From an uncultured Erysipelotrichaceae bacterium (GTDB lineage: Bacteria; Bacillota_I; Bacilli_A; Erysipelotrichales; Erysipelotrichaceae), in contig CAMVGT010000001.1 of the NCBI GenBank assembly GCA_947167125.1, positions 1-64,000 on the forward strand: 64,000 nucleotides of DNA, given 5' to 3'. Of the stretch, positions 1 through 9,814 are shown one piece after another. The stretch's first letter is position 1. The number at the start of each line of letters is the position of its first letter. Below the pieces are notes generated by a model that did not search any database, was not told where the DNA came from, and was given only the letters and a program-made list of their open reading frames with translations. A program made the position numbers and the translations under genes.

Positions 1-181
1 CCGGGATTTCTTCTTCAGCGGTTTCTTCTGTTTCACTGATTTCCGTCTCAGCGGCTTCTTCCGTTTCATTCACCGGTTCTTCCGGCAGAATGTCAAAATC
101 TTCCGCGTGAACGGAAGATGTTAAAAGCCCGCATAGGAAAACAGAACATACAGTGACTGCTGTTTTTCTGTACCAGTTCAT
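1..181 (-). CDS. Secreted protein, N-terminus only (runs off left edge); signal peptide plus Glu/Thr-rich linker
   Basis: Hand translation from ATG at 181: MNWYRKTAVTVCSVFLCGLLTSSVHAEDFDILPEEPVNETEEAAETEISETEETAEEEIP; open to window edge. Confidence 0.7.
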   Translation of the reverse strand, partial: MNWYRKTAVTVCSVFLCGLLTSSVHAEDFDILPEEPVNETEEAAETEISETEETAEEEIP

Positions 182-192
182 TTTAGTCCCCC

Positions 193-2022
193 TCAATCTG
201 CCATGAACAATGCAGGATCTGTGTAGAATACATTCTGATCAATCGGAATGCTTGTGTACTGATGGATGACGCATCTGTCTTTCAGATTCTTATTCCATTT
301 GCCGTCATTGGGTCCCCAGTTGGCAATCCATTTCGGATACGGCAGTGATTCATCAATGTAATCATCAAACCATATTTCCGATGCGTAGATGCCCGCTTTA
401 TAGCCTGCTTTCCCGACCCTGTCGCAGAACAGATCGCAGTAGCGGGTAATGATCTCTTTGTTCGGCCAGTTTTCAATCCTTGACTCTTTGTAATAGTCAT
501 ATTCGATATCAAACCAGACGCCGAGTGCCGGATTTCTCCCCTTGATGACATCCAGCACAAAGTCTGCTTCGCTGAGCAGCTGTTCTTCATCAACCGCATA
601 AGAATAGACATAGACGCCGTACGGAATCTGCAGCTGTTCGCATAAATCCATATTGTGCTGTGCCAGTGTATCCTCATTGGTTCCCCAGGAAGCACGGATG
701 ATCACAAAACCGTTCTGATAATCCGTCAGATCCATTTTTCCGTTATGGGAACTGACATCGATCCCTTCCCAGTAAATCTCATCGGTAAACAGTGGCTGCT
801 TGTGAATGATCTCTCCGGTTTCCGGATTGACCTGGTAGTAGGTCTGTTCGTATTTGAAATTGCGGCGGACGATTCTGCCGTTTTTGTAGAAGACCTGAAT
901 GGTCTTTCCGGTATTTCCTGTTAACAGCTTGAAGGTTCTGTCAATCATCGCGCCGGTCTTTGTGTCAAAGTGATAGACGCTGCCGTCAATAGTCACTTCG
1001 CCGGTTGCCATCTTTCCGGTTTTCGGATCCAGATAGATGGTCTTCTTGCTTTGGGGAATGTAGTGGAAGCCTTTGATCATATCCCCTGTTTCTTCATCAA
1101 AACAGTACCAGCTGTCTTTGTCATAGACCAGGCCGGTCAGTTTTTCACCGGTGTCCTCGCTGATGTAAAAGGTATGGTCCTTTTCTCTGGTGATGCCGGA
1201 GGAAATGGCTCCGGTGTCCTGATTGAAGTAATAGGTCTGATCTCCGACAGTCTGCTGTCCGGTTGCCATCTTTCCGGTGGCAGGATCGTAATAGACCGTC
1301 ATCTTCAGTTCTTCAATGTAGACAAAGCCGGTTTTCATCGTGCCGGTTGTTTCATCAAAGGCATACCAGTTATCATCGATGAACTGTTCGCCTTTGAGCA
1401 TATGTCCGTTTTCCGGATTGAGATAGATCTTTCCGGCACTTGTATCCGCAAAACCGAGCACCATGGCGCCGGTCTCCTCATTGAAGAAATAGGTATCTCC
1501 TTCAATTTCCGTTAAGCCTTTATGGAGGGTGCCGCTTTCCTGATCGAGATAATACGTACTGTCTGTTTCTTCTTCATAGAGGAAGCCTCTCATTCTTTCT
1601 CCGGTGACCGGATCAAAATAATAGGTTTCATCCTTGATCTTCTGCCAACCGAACAGCATCTTTCCGGTTTCTTCATCAAAATAGACAGTGATGTCATCTT
1701 CTGCCAGTTCATAGAAGCCCGTGACCGGTTCGCCGGTCTCTTCATCGAAGTAATAGAATTCGCCGTCGATGAACTGAAGTCCTCTGTTCTCTTCTGTTTC
1801 CGTTTCTTCTTCCGGTTCAGCCGGTTCTCCCGTCTTTTCCGGAACTTCCGGTTCAGTTTCAGGAATTTCCTCCTCTGTTCCGGGTTCTTCTGTTTCTTCT
1901 GTCATTTCCTCATCGGAAACATCAGAAGAATCTTCCGCATTCAATACATACGGATGCGCGCCGAAACACAATACGGCGGCCAGAATGAAGGATACTGCAG
2001 AACGTTTCTTTGTGATCTCCAT
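193..2022 (-). CDS. Secreted GH25 lysozyme (muramidase) with N-terminal tandem cell-wall/choline-binding-type repeats
   Basis: Signal peptide, E/P/T-rich linker, many ~20-aa repeats of type 'G..I.G.TYYFD..TG.M..G', C-terminal GH25 motifs 'YWEGIDVSSHNGKMDL...FVIIRASWGT...YGVYVYSYA...GVWFDIEYD'. Confidence 0.9.
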   Translation of the reverse strand: MEITKKRSAVSFILAAVLCFGAHPYVLNAEDSSDVSDEEMTEETEEPGTEEEIPETEPEVPEKTGEPAEPEEETETEENRGLQFIDGEFYYFDEETGEPVTGFYELAEDDITVYFDEETGKMLFGWQKIKDETYYFDPVTGERMRGFLYEEETDSTYYLDQESGTLHKGLTEIEGDTYFFNEETGAMVLGFADTSAGKIYLNPENGHMLKGEQFIDDNWYAFDETTGTMKTGFVYIEELKMTVYYDPATGKMATGQQTVGDQTYYFNQDTGAISSGITREKDHTFYISEDTGEKLTGLVYDKDSWYCFDEETGDMIKGFHYIPQSKKTIYLDPKTGKMATGEVTIDGSVYHFDTKTGAMIDRTFKLLTGNTGKTIQVFYKNGRIVRRNFKYEQTYYQVNPETGEIIHKQPLFTDEIYWEGIDVSSHNGKMDLTDYQNGFVIIRASWGTNEDTLAQHNMDLCEQLQIPYGVYVYSYAVDEEQLLSEADFVLDVIKGRNPALGVWFDIEYDYYKESRIENWPNKEIITRYCDLFCDRVGKAGYKAGIYASEIWFDDYIDESLPYPKWIANWGPNDGKWNKNLKDRCVIHQYTSIPIDQNVFYTDPALFMAD

Positions 2023-2046
2023 GAAGCCTCCCTCCCAAAGCCGGGT

Positions 2047-3666
2047 TTAACCGGCATATCTGTACATAAATGTGACGATGTGTTCTCTTAAGCAGTCAAG
2101 CTTCGGTCCGAAGCCCCCTGCATATTCTCCTTCGGAATAGCCTTTCGCGATTCCATTTGCGTTTGCCCATAAGGCCGCATTGTAATAGTAATCTTCCGCC
2201 GTGATGTCATTGAACGGATTCTCAACCGTATTGACTGACGGTTTATCCGCAAAGCGGTACAGGAATGTGACAACGTGCTCTCTTAAGCATGTTTCATCCG
2301 GACGGAATGTGCCGTCATCATATCCGTAGGTAATTCCGTTTTCCGTTGCCCAAAGCACTGCCTTGTAGTAATAGAGCGATGAATCCTGCAGATCTGTGAA
2401 TTCAGAAGAAGTCTTCTGAGGATTCGGCTTTCCCGCAAGTCTCCATAAGAAGGTGACCATCTGCGCTCTTGTGCAGCTTCTTTCCGGTCCGAAGCATCTG
2501 GCAAATCCGTCCTCATCCGTAAATCCTGATGTGATGCCCTGGTCTGCCGCCCAGTAGACAGGATTGCAGTAATAATAGCCGGATGCCGGCACATCGGTGA
2601 ACAGAACACGCAGTGTAGTGCTGGCGCTGTTTCCGGTCGGGGAAGAAGCCTTGATTGTTGTGACTCCTGCTCTGCGGCATGTGATATTTCCATACGCATC
2701 CACACTTGCGATATTCGATGCGGAAGATGTCCATTTCGAATAATTTTCCGTGGCGGAGCCGATTGTCAGGGAAAGGTTCAGCGAACCGCCGACCTCACCA
2801 TAGACCGCCTTGCCGGCTCCGAGCGAAAAACCGCCCTGTTCATATTTCTGTACAGCTGCCACTGCCTCTTCATAGGCTTTTTTCGCCGCATTGTAATCAT
2901 TCTTTGTGCTGACGATGTAATCATTCAGACGCTTTTTGTATTCCGCCACGGTATAGGTTTTCCCATAGCCTCCGGAAAGCCTCTGCATGCACCACTGGCC
3001 TCCGAATGTCTGAACATAATGCGTATAGTCTGTGGCTGAATTGATGCCGAAGCCTGTGACAATATAGCTTTCTCTTCTGATGTTTTCAAAATGCCCGGTT
3101 TCGCCGCTTCCGTTTTCCGCATTCTGCTTTTCTTCAACATACCAGAAATCATACGGATCGTCCCACCAATATGCATAATTTTCTCCTGCTGAATAAGTGG
3201 AAAGATGAGAAAACCAATGGGTATACATTTCTGTCGAATAGTTGGTATCCGCCTGGGCAAGTGCCATCATGCGGTCGGTTACCAATAAATCCGTACCGCC
3301 TTCCTTCCTGCGGTATGCATTTCCTTCCGCCAGGAAGTCCATGGATTTCACCATGTTGTCAAGGCTTGTCGCGTCTCCTGCGGCACCGATCTTTGTGACG
3401 CCATAGGTCAGTCCCTGGTTTTTCGCGTTTCTGATACTGTCGGTAATAATGGAAGCGGCTGTCGTATCGCCGGATGCTTTAAAGAATCCGACTGAGCCTT
3501 CATCCAGCTGCTTTTTCAAAGCCGTCATCTTTTCATACGATTCCTGAGCGGCTTTTACCGCCTGTTCATAACCGCTGTCTTCCGCTTTCACGCTGAATGC
3601 GTTTGAAAGCAGAGCCGACACGGCAAGAGCTGCGGCCAGCAGCGTTCGGTTCAGTCTGTTGTTCAT
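2047..3666 (-). CDS. Secreted CAP/SCP-domain protein with Big2 domain and three SLH-like repeats
   Basis: Signal peptide; CAP-like 'ADTNYSTEMYTHWFSH...SAGENYAYWW...GETGHFENI'; Big2 'IASVDAYGNITCRRAGVTTIKASS'; three '...CTRAQMVTFLWRLAGKP / CLREHVVTFLYRFADKP / CLREHIVTFMYRYAG' repeats. Confidence 0.85.
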   Translation of the reverse strand: MNNRLNRTLLAAALAVSALLSNAFSVKAEDSGYEQAVKAAQESYEKMTALKKQLDEGSVGFFKASGDTTAASIITDSIRNAKNQGLTYGVTKIGAAGDATSLDNMVKSMDFLAEGNAYRRKEGGTDLLVTDRMMALAQADTNYSTEMYTHWFSHLSTYSAGENYAYWWDDPYDFWYVEEKQNAENGSGETGHFENIRRESYIVTGFGINSATDYTHYVQTFGGQWCMQRLSGGYGKTYTVAEYKKRLNDYIVSTKNDYNAAKKAYEEAVAAVQKYEQGGFSLGAGKAVYGEVGGSLNLSLTIGSATENYSKWTSSASNIASVDAYGNITCRRAGVTTIKASSPTGNSASTTLRVLFTDVPASGYYYCNPVYWAADQGITSGFTDEDGFARCFGPERSCTRAQMVTFLWRLAGKPNPQKTSSEFTDLQDSSLYYYKAVLWATENGITYGYDDGTFRPDETCLREHVVTFLYRFADKPSVNTVENPFNDITAEDYYYNAALWANANGIAKGYSEGEYAGGFGPKLDCLREHIVTFMYRYAG

Positions 3667-3713
3667 TCATCTCCTCTTTCTTCCCCATGCGGGGACTGAA
3701 AGACAGACCGGGA

Positions 3714-5414
3714 TTAATATCTGTACATGAAAGTCACAATATGTTCTCTCAGACAGTTATTCTTCGGACGGAATGTCTTGTAGTTATCGTCGGAATAACC
3801 GTTGGTGATTCCGTTTTTCACAGCCCATAAAACTGCTTTGTAATAATAATCGGATGACTTGACATCAGTAAAGGTATTTTTAACACTTGCGTTCGGTTTG
3901 CCGGCATATCTCCATAAGAATGTCACTGCGTGTTCTCTTAAGCATGTGGCATCCGGACGGAATGTGCCGTCATCATAGCCGCTTGTAATGCCTTTTTCAG
4001 CAGCCCATAATACTGCCTTGTAATAATAGTCGGAAGTATTCTTCACATCTTTGAATTTGCTGGAGGAAGATTTCGGATTGGGTTTGCCTGCAAGTCTCCA
4101 TAAGAAAGTGACCATCTGCGCTCTGGTGCAGCTTCTTTCCGGTCCGAAGCATCTTGCAAGACCGTCCGCATCCGTAAAGCCATAGGTGATTCCCTTATCA
4201 ACTGCCCAGTAAACAGGCTTGGAATAATACGCGCCGCCTGCCGGTACATCGGCAAACAGAACACGCACATTCATTGTCGCGCTGAGTCCGTTGGAGCTCT
4301 TTGCGGTAATCGTTGCAGTGCCGACTTTTCTGCCGTAGAGACTTCCGTTTGCGTCAATCGTTGCCGCATTTCTGTTGGAGGAAGTCCATGTGATTTGCTT
4401 TTCCGTTGTGTTGGTCGGATTGAAGAGAATGCCGACCGGAATGGATGAGCCGACTTCCACATAGGAGGATCCGGCGATGGAAATGGATTCAGGCTGAATC
4501 ACAATCTGCTGATCGAAAACAATGTTGGCTTCTGTCAGTTCTTCATTGCCGGTCTGGATTTTAATCGCATCCCAGTCTTCAGCTGAACCTTCAAAATAGA
4601 CAGTCTGCAGATTTTCACATCCATGGAAAGCATATCTGCCGACACTGTTAATGCCTTCGCCCAGAGCGATTTCCTTTAATTCAGGGCAGTCAAAGAAGCT
4701 GTAATCGCCGAGCTTGACTGTGCTGTGGGGAATTGTGATCTGTTCCAGGCTTCTGCATCTCATGAATGCATAGTCGCCGATTTCCGCGACACTGTCGGGA
4801 ATGGAAACGCTTCTTAATGCATAGCAGTCGGAGAATGCGTATTCGCCGATCAGCGCAACGCCGTCAGGAATCTGGATATACTGCAGATTTTCGCATACGG
4901 AGAATGCGTAATCGCCGATTTTGACAAGTCCGCCCGGCAGGGAAATATTGCCGAGATTCGTGCATGCTGAGAAAGCGCCGTTTTCAATGACGGTGACACC
5001 GGTTGGAACATTGACGGATGCCAGCACATCGCAGAGTTCAAATGCGCCTTCGCCGATTCTTGTAACAGTGCTGGCGATGGAGATTCTGTTCAGATTCTGG
5101 CAGTCGCTGAATGCGTAATTGCCGATATTGGTCACACCGTCCGCAATCGTAACGGAACGGATGGTTCCTCTTTTTTCATACCATGGAGCTGTCGCTGTGC
5201 TTTCATGCGGGTCGCCGTAATCCGTCATGGCACCGCTGCCGCTGATCGTCATGGCGCCTTCATCGCTCAGCGTCCATTTGACGCTGCTGCCGCATGTGCC
5301 GCCGGCGGCATCTGCAGCCTTTGCCTGTACAAGCGATGTGCATGCGATCATCAGCGCAATCACAACTGTCATCAAAGCTCTGAAAGCTTTTTTCATCCTG
5401 TCCATTGTATTCAT
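3714..5414 (-). CDS. Secreted BspA-type leucine-rich repeat (LRR_5) protein with Big2 and three SLH-like repeats
   Basis: Repeats 'IGDYAFSVCENLQYIQIPDGVALIGEYAFSDCYALRSVSIPDSV'; Big2; three SLH-like repeats at C-terminus. Confidence 0.9.
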   Translation of the reverse strand: MNTMDRMKKAFRALMTVVIALMIACTSLVQAKAADAAGGTCGSSVKWTLSDEGAMTISGSGAMTDYGDPHESTATAPWYEKRGTIRSVTIADGVTNIGNYAFSDCQNLNRISIASTVTRIGEGAFELCDVLASVNVPTGVTVIENGAFSACTNLGNISLPGGLVKIGDYAFSVCENLQYIQIPDGVALIGEYAFSDCYALRSVSIPDSVAEIGDYAFMRCRSLEQITIPHSTVKLGDYSFFDCPELKEIALGEGINSVGRYAFHGCENLQTVYFEGSAEDWDAIKIQTGNEELTEANIVFDQQIVIQPESISIAGSSYVEVGSSIPVGILFNPTNTTEKQITWTSSNRNAATIDANGSLYGRKVGTATITAKSSNGLSATMNVRVLFADVPAGGAYYSKPVYWAVDKGITYGFTDADGLARCFGPERSCTRAQMVTFLWRLAGKPNPKSSSSKFKDVKNTSDYYYKAVLWAAEKGITSGYDDGTFRPDATCLREHAVTFLWRYAGKPNASVKNTFTDVKSSDYYYKAVLWAVKNGITNGYSDDNYKTFRPKNNCLREHIVTFMYRY

Positions 5415-5420
5415 TCCCCC

Positions 5421-7286
5421 TTATTCTTTTCCGGTCAGTTTTTTGAAATAATCCGGTGTTCCTCTTCTGCAGGCTGCGTAATCCGCTCCCCTTCTGATCA
5501 TGCGGATTACATGCGAATCCTTTTCAATATGGAATACGCACGCCTTCAGTTCCTGTGAAGCAATCAATGATGCGGCTGATTCTGTATAATGCCGCTCTCT
5601 GACTCTGAGATAGCGGACTTTGTTGGCGCGGCAGTATTTCACCGCGTCCTTGATCTGCTGTTCTGCCTTGCTGTCCTCGATTTTCGGGAAATAGAGAAGT
5701 TCATATCCCGCCTGGAACAGCAGTCCCTTTTTCGCGCTGATCGCGGCTTCGATATCCGCTCTTGTCTCAAAGCAGAGAACCACTTCCGAAAGCTTTACTT
5801 TGTTTCGCTTCAGAATCGTGATGATCTGTTTGAGAATCACCGGAAGCTCTTCCTGCTTCGGCTTGCCCGGAATGATGAACAGCTTTGTTTTCTTTCCGGC
5901 TGTTTCCCTGGAATATGCCGCGATCATCTGTTCAAATGAAGCGGTATGGAAACGGTTGTAATACATTGCCTTTGAGAACTGATCAAAAGACATTGCCGGC
6001 TGATATTCCTTTTCTTCATCGGGAATCGGAATATTCATCATGTGATAGGTTTCCCGGTGCCACCTGTCAACACATACAAGTTTCTGATCGCTTGTCAGGC
6101 GGACTGCCAGAGTGAAGTTTTCAAATCCGTGGGCAATCGACCATTTAAGCGCTTCGACACTGTTGGTCCTGGTATAGCGCAGATCCATGCCGCCCATGTT
6201 CAGTGCGGCCATGTGTCTGGAATAATCCAGTGTCCTGACAGGCTTGTCAGGTCTTTCCTTAATATATGTGTCCGCAAATTCCTTCATTGCCTCATAAACA
6301 GGCATCTTCTGCGAATCATCGGGTTCTTTTGGATCGTCGATGTATTTCAGCAGTCTGTCAACCGCGTTTTCAGCCGTCATCTCATCCACAGTCAGATAGC
6401 GTTCCAGGGTTCCTGTCTTCTTTCCCCAGAAAGTAAGCTTGCGGTTCCAGATGAAGCCGACGGATGTAATGCCTAATGCATAGGCAACGATGTTGGAATG
6501 CATACGGCCGGCAATCACGCCTTTGAATTCGGAAATCATTGAGACAAGATCACGGTCATCCATCGGTGTGCGCTCTTTCTTACCGTGTCCGATATAGGCA
6601 AGCACTTCTCTTGCGAAACGTTCATCGTAGGTATCGCCGTTGGTGAAGATCGTCCAGGAATATCCTTTTTCTTCCAGAAGCTCCGCTGTCTTCTTCCAGA
6701 AATCCAGCTGAAACTGTTTGGTGATCTGCGGATTGCCGTAGTCCTCAAACAGATTGGAACGGACAACGCCAAGTCCGATTGTTCTGTTTGTTTTTCTGTC
6801 TTTGGAGGAAATGCAGTCTTTATAGGTTTCCCTGCACCATACTGCAGGATCATAAACCGTAGTCAGACGGACATCCGGGTTTTCGATATAATCATTCTTC
6901 AGTGTTTCGATGTCATCGCGGCAGCTGATTCCTTTGACACAGGGCTGATTGACCGCGTTTTTCAGTGAAACGCTGTTTTCATCTTCAGGATGGAATGCTT
7001 CGCATCCGATCGCGCTGAAGAAAACGGGGATATCGTACTTCTGCGCTTCATTCACGATTTCCGGAATATAGAGCCAGAACTTTTCATTTGTGGATTTTAA
7101 AATACCGCCGCCGAAAACAACGGCATCGACATATTTGATCTGACCGATGTCGCGCATGGAAATGTTATATCTGAAGATTGTATGTTTTCTGCCTTCCAAA
7201 GATTTTTCAAGAAGCCAGTAATCGTTTTCCGCGAGGATCGAATCGCCGAGATTCATATTCGCTGTGTATACCATCAATACTTTCAT
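5421..7286 (-). CDS. Polysaccharide pyruvyl transferase family protein fused to a degenerate GDPD-like C-terminal domain
   Basis: N-terminal 'MKVLMVYTANMNLGDSILAENDYWLL...VDAVVFGGGILK...FFSAIGCEAF...GVIAGRMHSNIVAYALG' (PF04230-like); C-terminal 'TNSVEALKWSIAHGFENFTLAVRLTSDQKLVCVDRW' resembles GDPD core. Confidence 0.8.
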   Translation of the reverse strand: MKVLMVYTANMNLGDSILAENDYWLLEKSLEGRKHTIFRYNISMRDIGQIKYVDAVVFGGGILKSTNEKFWLYIPEIVNEAQKYDIPVFFSAIGCEAFHPEDENSVSLKNAVNQPCVKGISCRDDIETLKNDYIENPDVRLTTVYDPAVWCRETYKDCISSKDRKTNRTIGLGVVRSNLFEDYGNPQITKQFQLDFWKKTAELLEEKGYSWTIFTNGDTYDERFAREVLAYIGHGKKERTPMDDRDLVSMISEFKGVIAGRMHSNIVAYALGITSVGFIWNRKLTFWGKKTGTLERYLTVDEMTAENAVDRLLKYIDDPKEPDDSQKMPVYEAMKEFADTYIKERPDKPVRTLDYSRHMAALNMGGMDLRYTRTNSVEALKWSIAHGFENFTLAVRLTSDQKLVCVDRWHRETYHMMNIPIPDEEKEYQPAMSFDQFSKAMYYNRFHTASFEQMIAAYSRETAGKKTKLFIIPGKPKQEELPVILKQIITILKRNKVKLSEVVLCFETRADIEAAISAKKGLLFQAGYELLYFPKIEDSKAEQQIKDAVKYCRANKVRYLRVRERHYTESAASLIASQELKACVFHIEKDSHVIRMIRRGADYAACRRGTPDYFKKLTGKE

Positions 7287-7497
7287 AATGTCACCATCTT
7301 ACTTCTTATCATCATCCCGCTAAAGCACAGATCTACTTATAAATAATAGTGTACCCGTTTTTTTGCAATGAATACAAGTTTTTGGCAAGATTCATTCAAC
7401 TTGAAACCCTGAACTGAACATTAAGACAGTCCTGTTCTCCGGTGTGATTGTCAGATTCCGAAAAACGTGTCATGATTCTACAAACAGGAGATTGCAT

Positions 7498-9561
7498 ATG
7501 AAAAAACACCATTCATTTCTCTGCACGGCTCTGGCTGTGCTTGTAAGTATCCCCATGAATCATGCCGTGACTGTAAAAGCGGAAGATCCTTCATCCCTGA
7601 AGGAAAGCATTGTTTATGAACCGGAAACGCAGACTGATGAAATAGAGAAGAGTATTGATTCCTCTGCATTGCTGGAAGGATATATCGCTGAACAGTTCGG
7701 TGAAGAGACAGGTGAACTGTACGGGATGGATTCCCTTCCCGGAACCGCCCTTCCTTCCTATATCCGCAATGTCGGTGCTTCCCTGACCGGCACAGACGCG
7801 GCAGTTTATAAAACCCTGAAAGGCTATATCGCGGAAGTTGCGGCCGGCAAACGCACTTCGACAGCCTTTACCCTCACACCTGCCCAGGCAGGAATCAAAA
7901 AAACGGAATATACCGCAAAAGAACTCGGGGTTGACGATGTCTTCTCCACTGAAGCATTTGATAAAGTAAGAGCGCTGACATCTTTCAGCCTTTCCCTGGT
8001 TGATGACTGTCTTCTCCTTGACTGTCCGTATGAACTGTACTGGTTTGATAAAACCTACGGTGTGTCCTCCCGGGGATTCTCCACCGGCGTAAACTATAAC
8101 AGCTCACTCGGGGAATATACACTGACTGTGAGCGGTGAAATGCAGATCAGCTTCACTGTCGCCGCAGAATACGCAAAGGATCGCTATACCGTTGATACAT
8201 CCACCGGAGCACTTGTCACCAAGTCAGTCACAAACGCAAAAAACATTGTGAAGAAACACGCGGGTGAAAGAGACTATGACAAGCTGGTTTCCTATAAAAA
8301 GGAAATCTGCGATCTGACATCATATAACTATGATGCCGCATACGGATATGCGGACTACGGAAACCCATGGCAGCTGATCTGGATCTTTGACGGAGATGCG
8401 TCCACGACTGTTGTCTGCGAAGGCTATTCCAAAGGATTCCAGTATTTATGCGATCTGACATCCTTTGACACAGGCATCACAGCCTACAGTGTCACCGGCG
8501 ATATGGACGGCGGCGGCCATATGTGGAATGTTGTAAAAATGCCGGATGGTCAGAATTATCTGGTCGATGTCACAAACTGTGACGGCGACGGCGTTGGGGC
8601 CGATGACCTTCTCTTCTTAAAAGGCTATGCGTCCGGTTCCGTTGATACAAGCTATACATTCAATACAAAATACGGTTCATCCGTAACATATAAATATGAT
8701 GCCGACACAAAGACCGCATTCCCCAAATCCGATCTTGTCCTTTCCAAAACAGATTACGATCCTTCCGTTTCGATGAGAATCGCAATGGGCCTTCCTTCTG
8801 AAATCACTGTCGGAGAAAGTGTTCAGGCTGAAATCACATATACCCCGGAAGATACAGTTTATAAAGATATCGCATTCTCTTCTTCCAAAACAGGCGTCGC
8901 GTCCATTGATGAAGCCGGTCTTGTGAAGGGATTGAAGACAGGCAAAACAACCATCACCGCCAAGGCAAAATACGGCAATACCGTAAAGAAAGACATCCGT
9001 GTTCTCTTTACAGATGTGCCTTCTTCCGGTTTCTATTACTGCACACCTGTCTATTGGGCAGTGGACAAAGGCATCACAGCAGGATTCAAGGATGAAGACG
9101 GTCTGTCCAGATGTTTCGGTCCGGAAAGAAACTGCACCAGAGCGCAGATGGTTACCTTCTTATGGAGACTGGCAGGAAAGCCCAATCCGAAGAGTACGGT
9201 TTCTTCATTCAGTGACGTCACAGACAGCTCCCTCTATTACTACAAAGCCGTTCTGTGGGCTGCGGAAAAGAAAATCACCGGCGGCTATGATGACGGAACC
9301 TTCCGTCCGGATGACACATGCTTAAGAGAACATGCGGTTACCTTCCTGTGGAGATATGCAGGAAAGCCGGCGCCTAAAACAAGTACCAACCCGTTCAATG
9401 ATGTATATTCGTCCGACTATTATTACAGAGCATCCCTGTGGGCAAATGAAAAAGGAATTGCCAAAGGATATTCCGAAGGTGAATATGCCGGCGGATTCGG
9501 TCCCAAGCTTGACTGCTTAAGGGAGCACATCGTTACATTCATGTACAGATACGCAAAATAA
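7498..9561 (+). CDS. Secreted transglutaminase-like (Cys-His-Asp) protein with Big2 and three SLH-like repeats
   Basis: Start moved from 7444 to ATG 7498 (MKKHHSFLCTALAVLVSIPMNHAVTVKAED signal peptide). TGc-like 'TTVVCEGYSKGFQYLCDL...GGHMWNVVKMPDGQNYLVDVTN'; Big2; SLH-like x3. Confidence 0.88.
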   Translation: MKKHHSFLCTALAVLVSIPMNHAVTVKAEDPSSLKESIVYEPETQTDEIEKSIDSSALLEGYIAEQFGEETGELYGMDSLPGTALPSYIRNVGASLTGTDAAVYKTLKGYIAEVAAGKRTSTAFTLTPAQAGIKKTEYTAKELGVDDVFSTEAFDKVRALTSFSLSLVDDCLLLDCPYELYWFDKTYGVSSRGFSTGVNYNSSLGEYTLTVSGEMQISFTVAAEYAKDRYTVDTSTGALVTKSVTNAKNIVKKHAGERDYDKLVSYKKEICDLTSYNYDAAYGYADYGNPWQLIWIFDGDASTTVVCEGYSKGFQYLCDLTSFDTGITAYSVTGDMDGGGHMWNVVKMPDGQNYLVDVTNCDGDGVGADDLLFLKGYASGSVDTSYTFNTKYGSSVTYKYDADTKTAFPKSDLVLSKTDYDPSVSMRIAMGLPSEITVGESVQAEITYTPEDTVYKDIAFSSSKTGVASIDEAGLVKGLKTGKTTITAKAKYGNTVKKDIRVLFTDVPSSGFYYCTPVYWAVDKGITAGFKDEDGLSRCFGPERNCTRAQMVTFLWRLAGKPNPKSTVSSFSDVTDSSLYYYKAVLWAAEKKITGGYDDGTFRPDDTCLREHAVTFLWRYAGKPAPKTSTNPFNDVYSSDYYYRASLWANEKGIAKGYSEGEYAGGFGPKLDCLREHIVTFMYRYAK

Positions 9562-9568
9562 TATAAGC

Positions 9569-9600
9569 ACCAGGGGTACAGCACGAGCTGTACCCCTGGT
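9569..9600 (+). terminator. Rho-independent terminator after the transglutaminase-SLH gene
   Basis: Perfect 14-bp stem ACCAGGGGTACAGC-ACGA-GCTGTACCCCTGGT followed by TTATTTTG. Confidence 0.85.
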
Positions 9601-9814
9601 TTATTTTGTTCAATGGCTGCTTAAGAGAAAGGCAAACGGTCTGTCTGCCGTTCTTTTTCTGTACCGGCAGACCCGATCCGGCAAATGCCGCTTCAGTTCT
9701 GTTATATAAGTCAAAAGGCGCAGATCTGCCTGTACAGAAGAGAAAGAATCAGAAAAAGCTGCAGATCCGGATTTCTCCTTCATCTGCAGCTTTGGTTCTG
9801 TATTCTGAATCAGC

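Noticed and set aside
193-2022. DNA-level tandem repeats in the GH25 gene considered as a CRISPR or satellite
   Set aside because: Explained by protein-level cell-wall-binding repeats in frame; no conserved spacer-repeat structure
970-2091. Plus-strand ORFs opposite the GH25 repeats
   Set aside because: Periodic reverse reading of the cell-wall-binding repeats, not an independent protein
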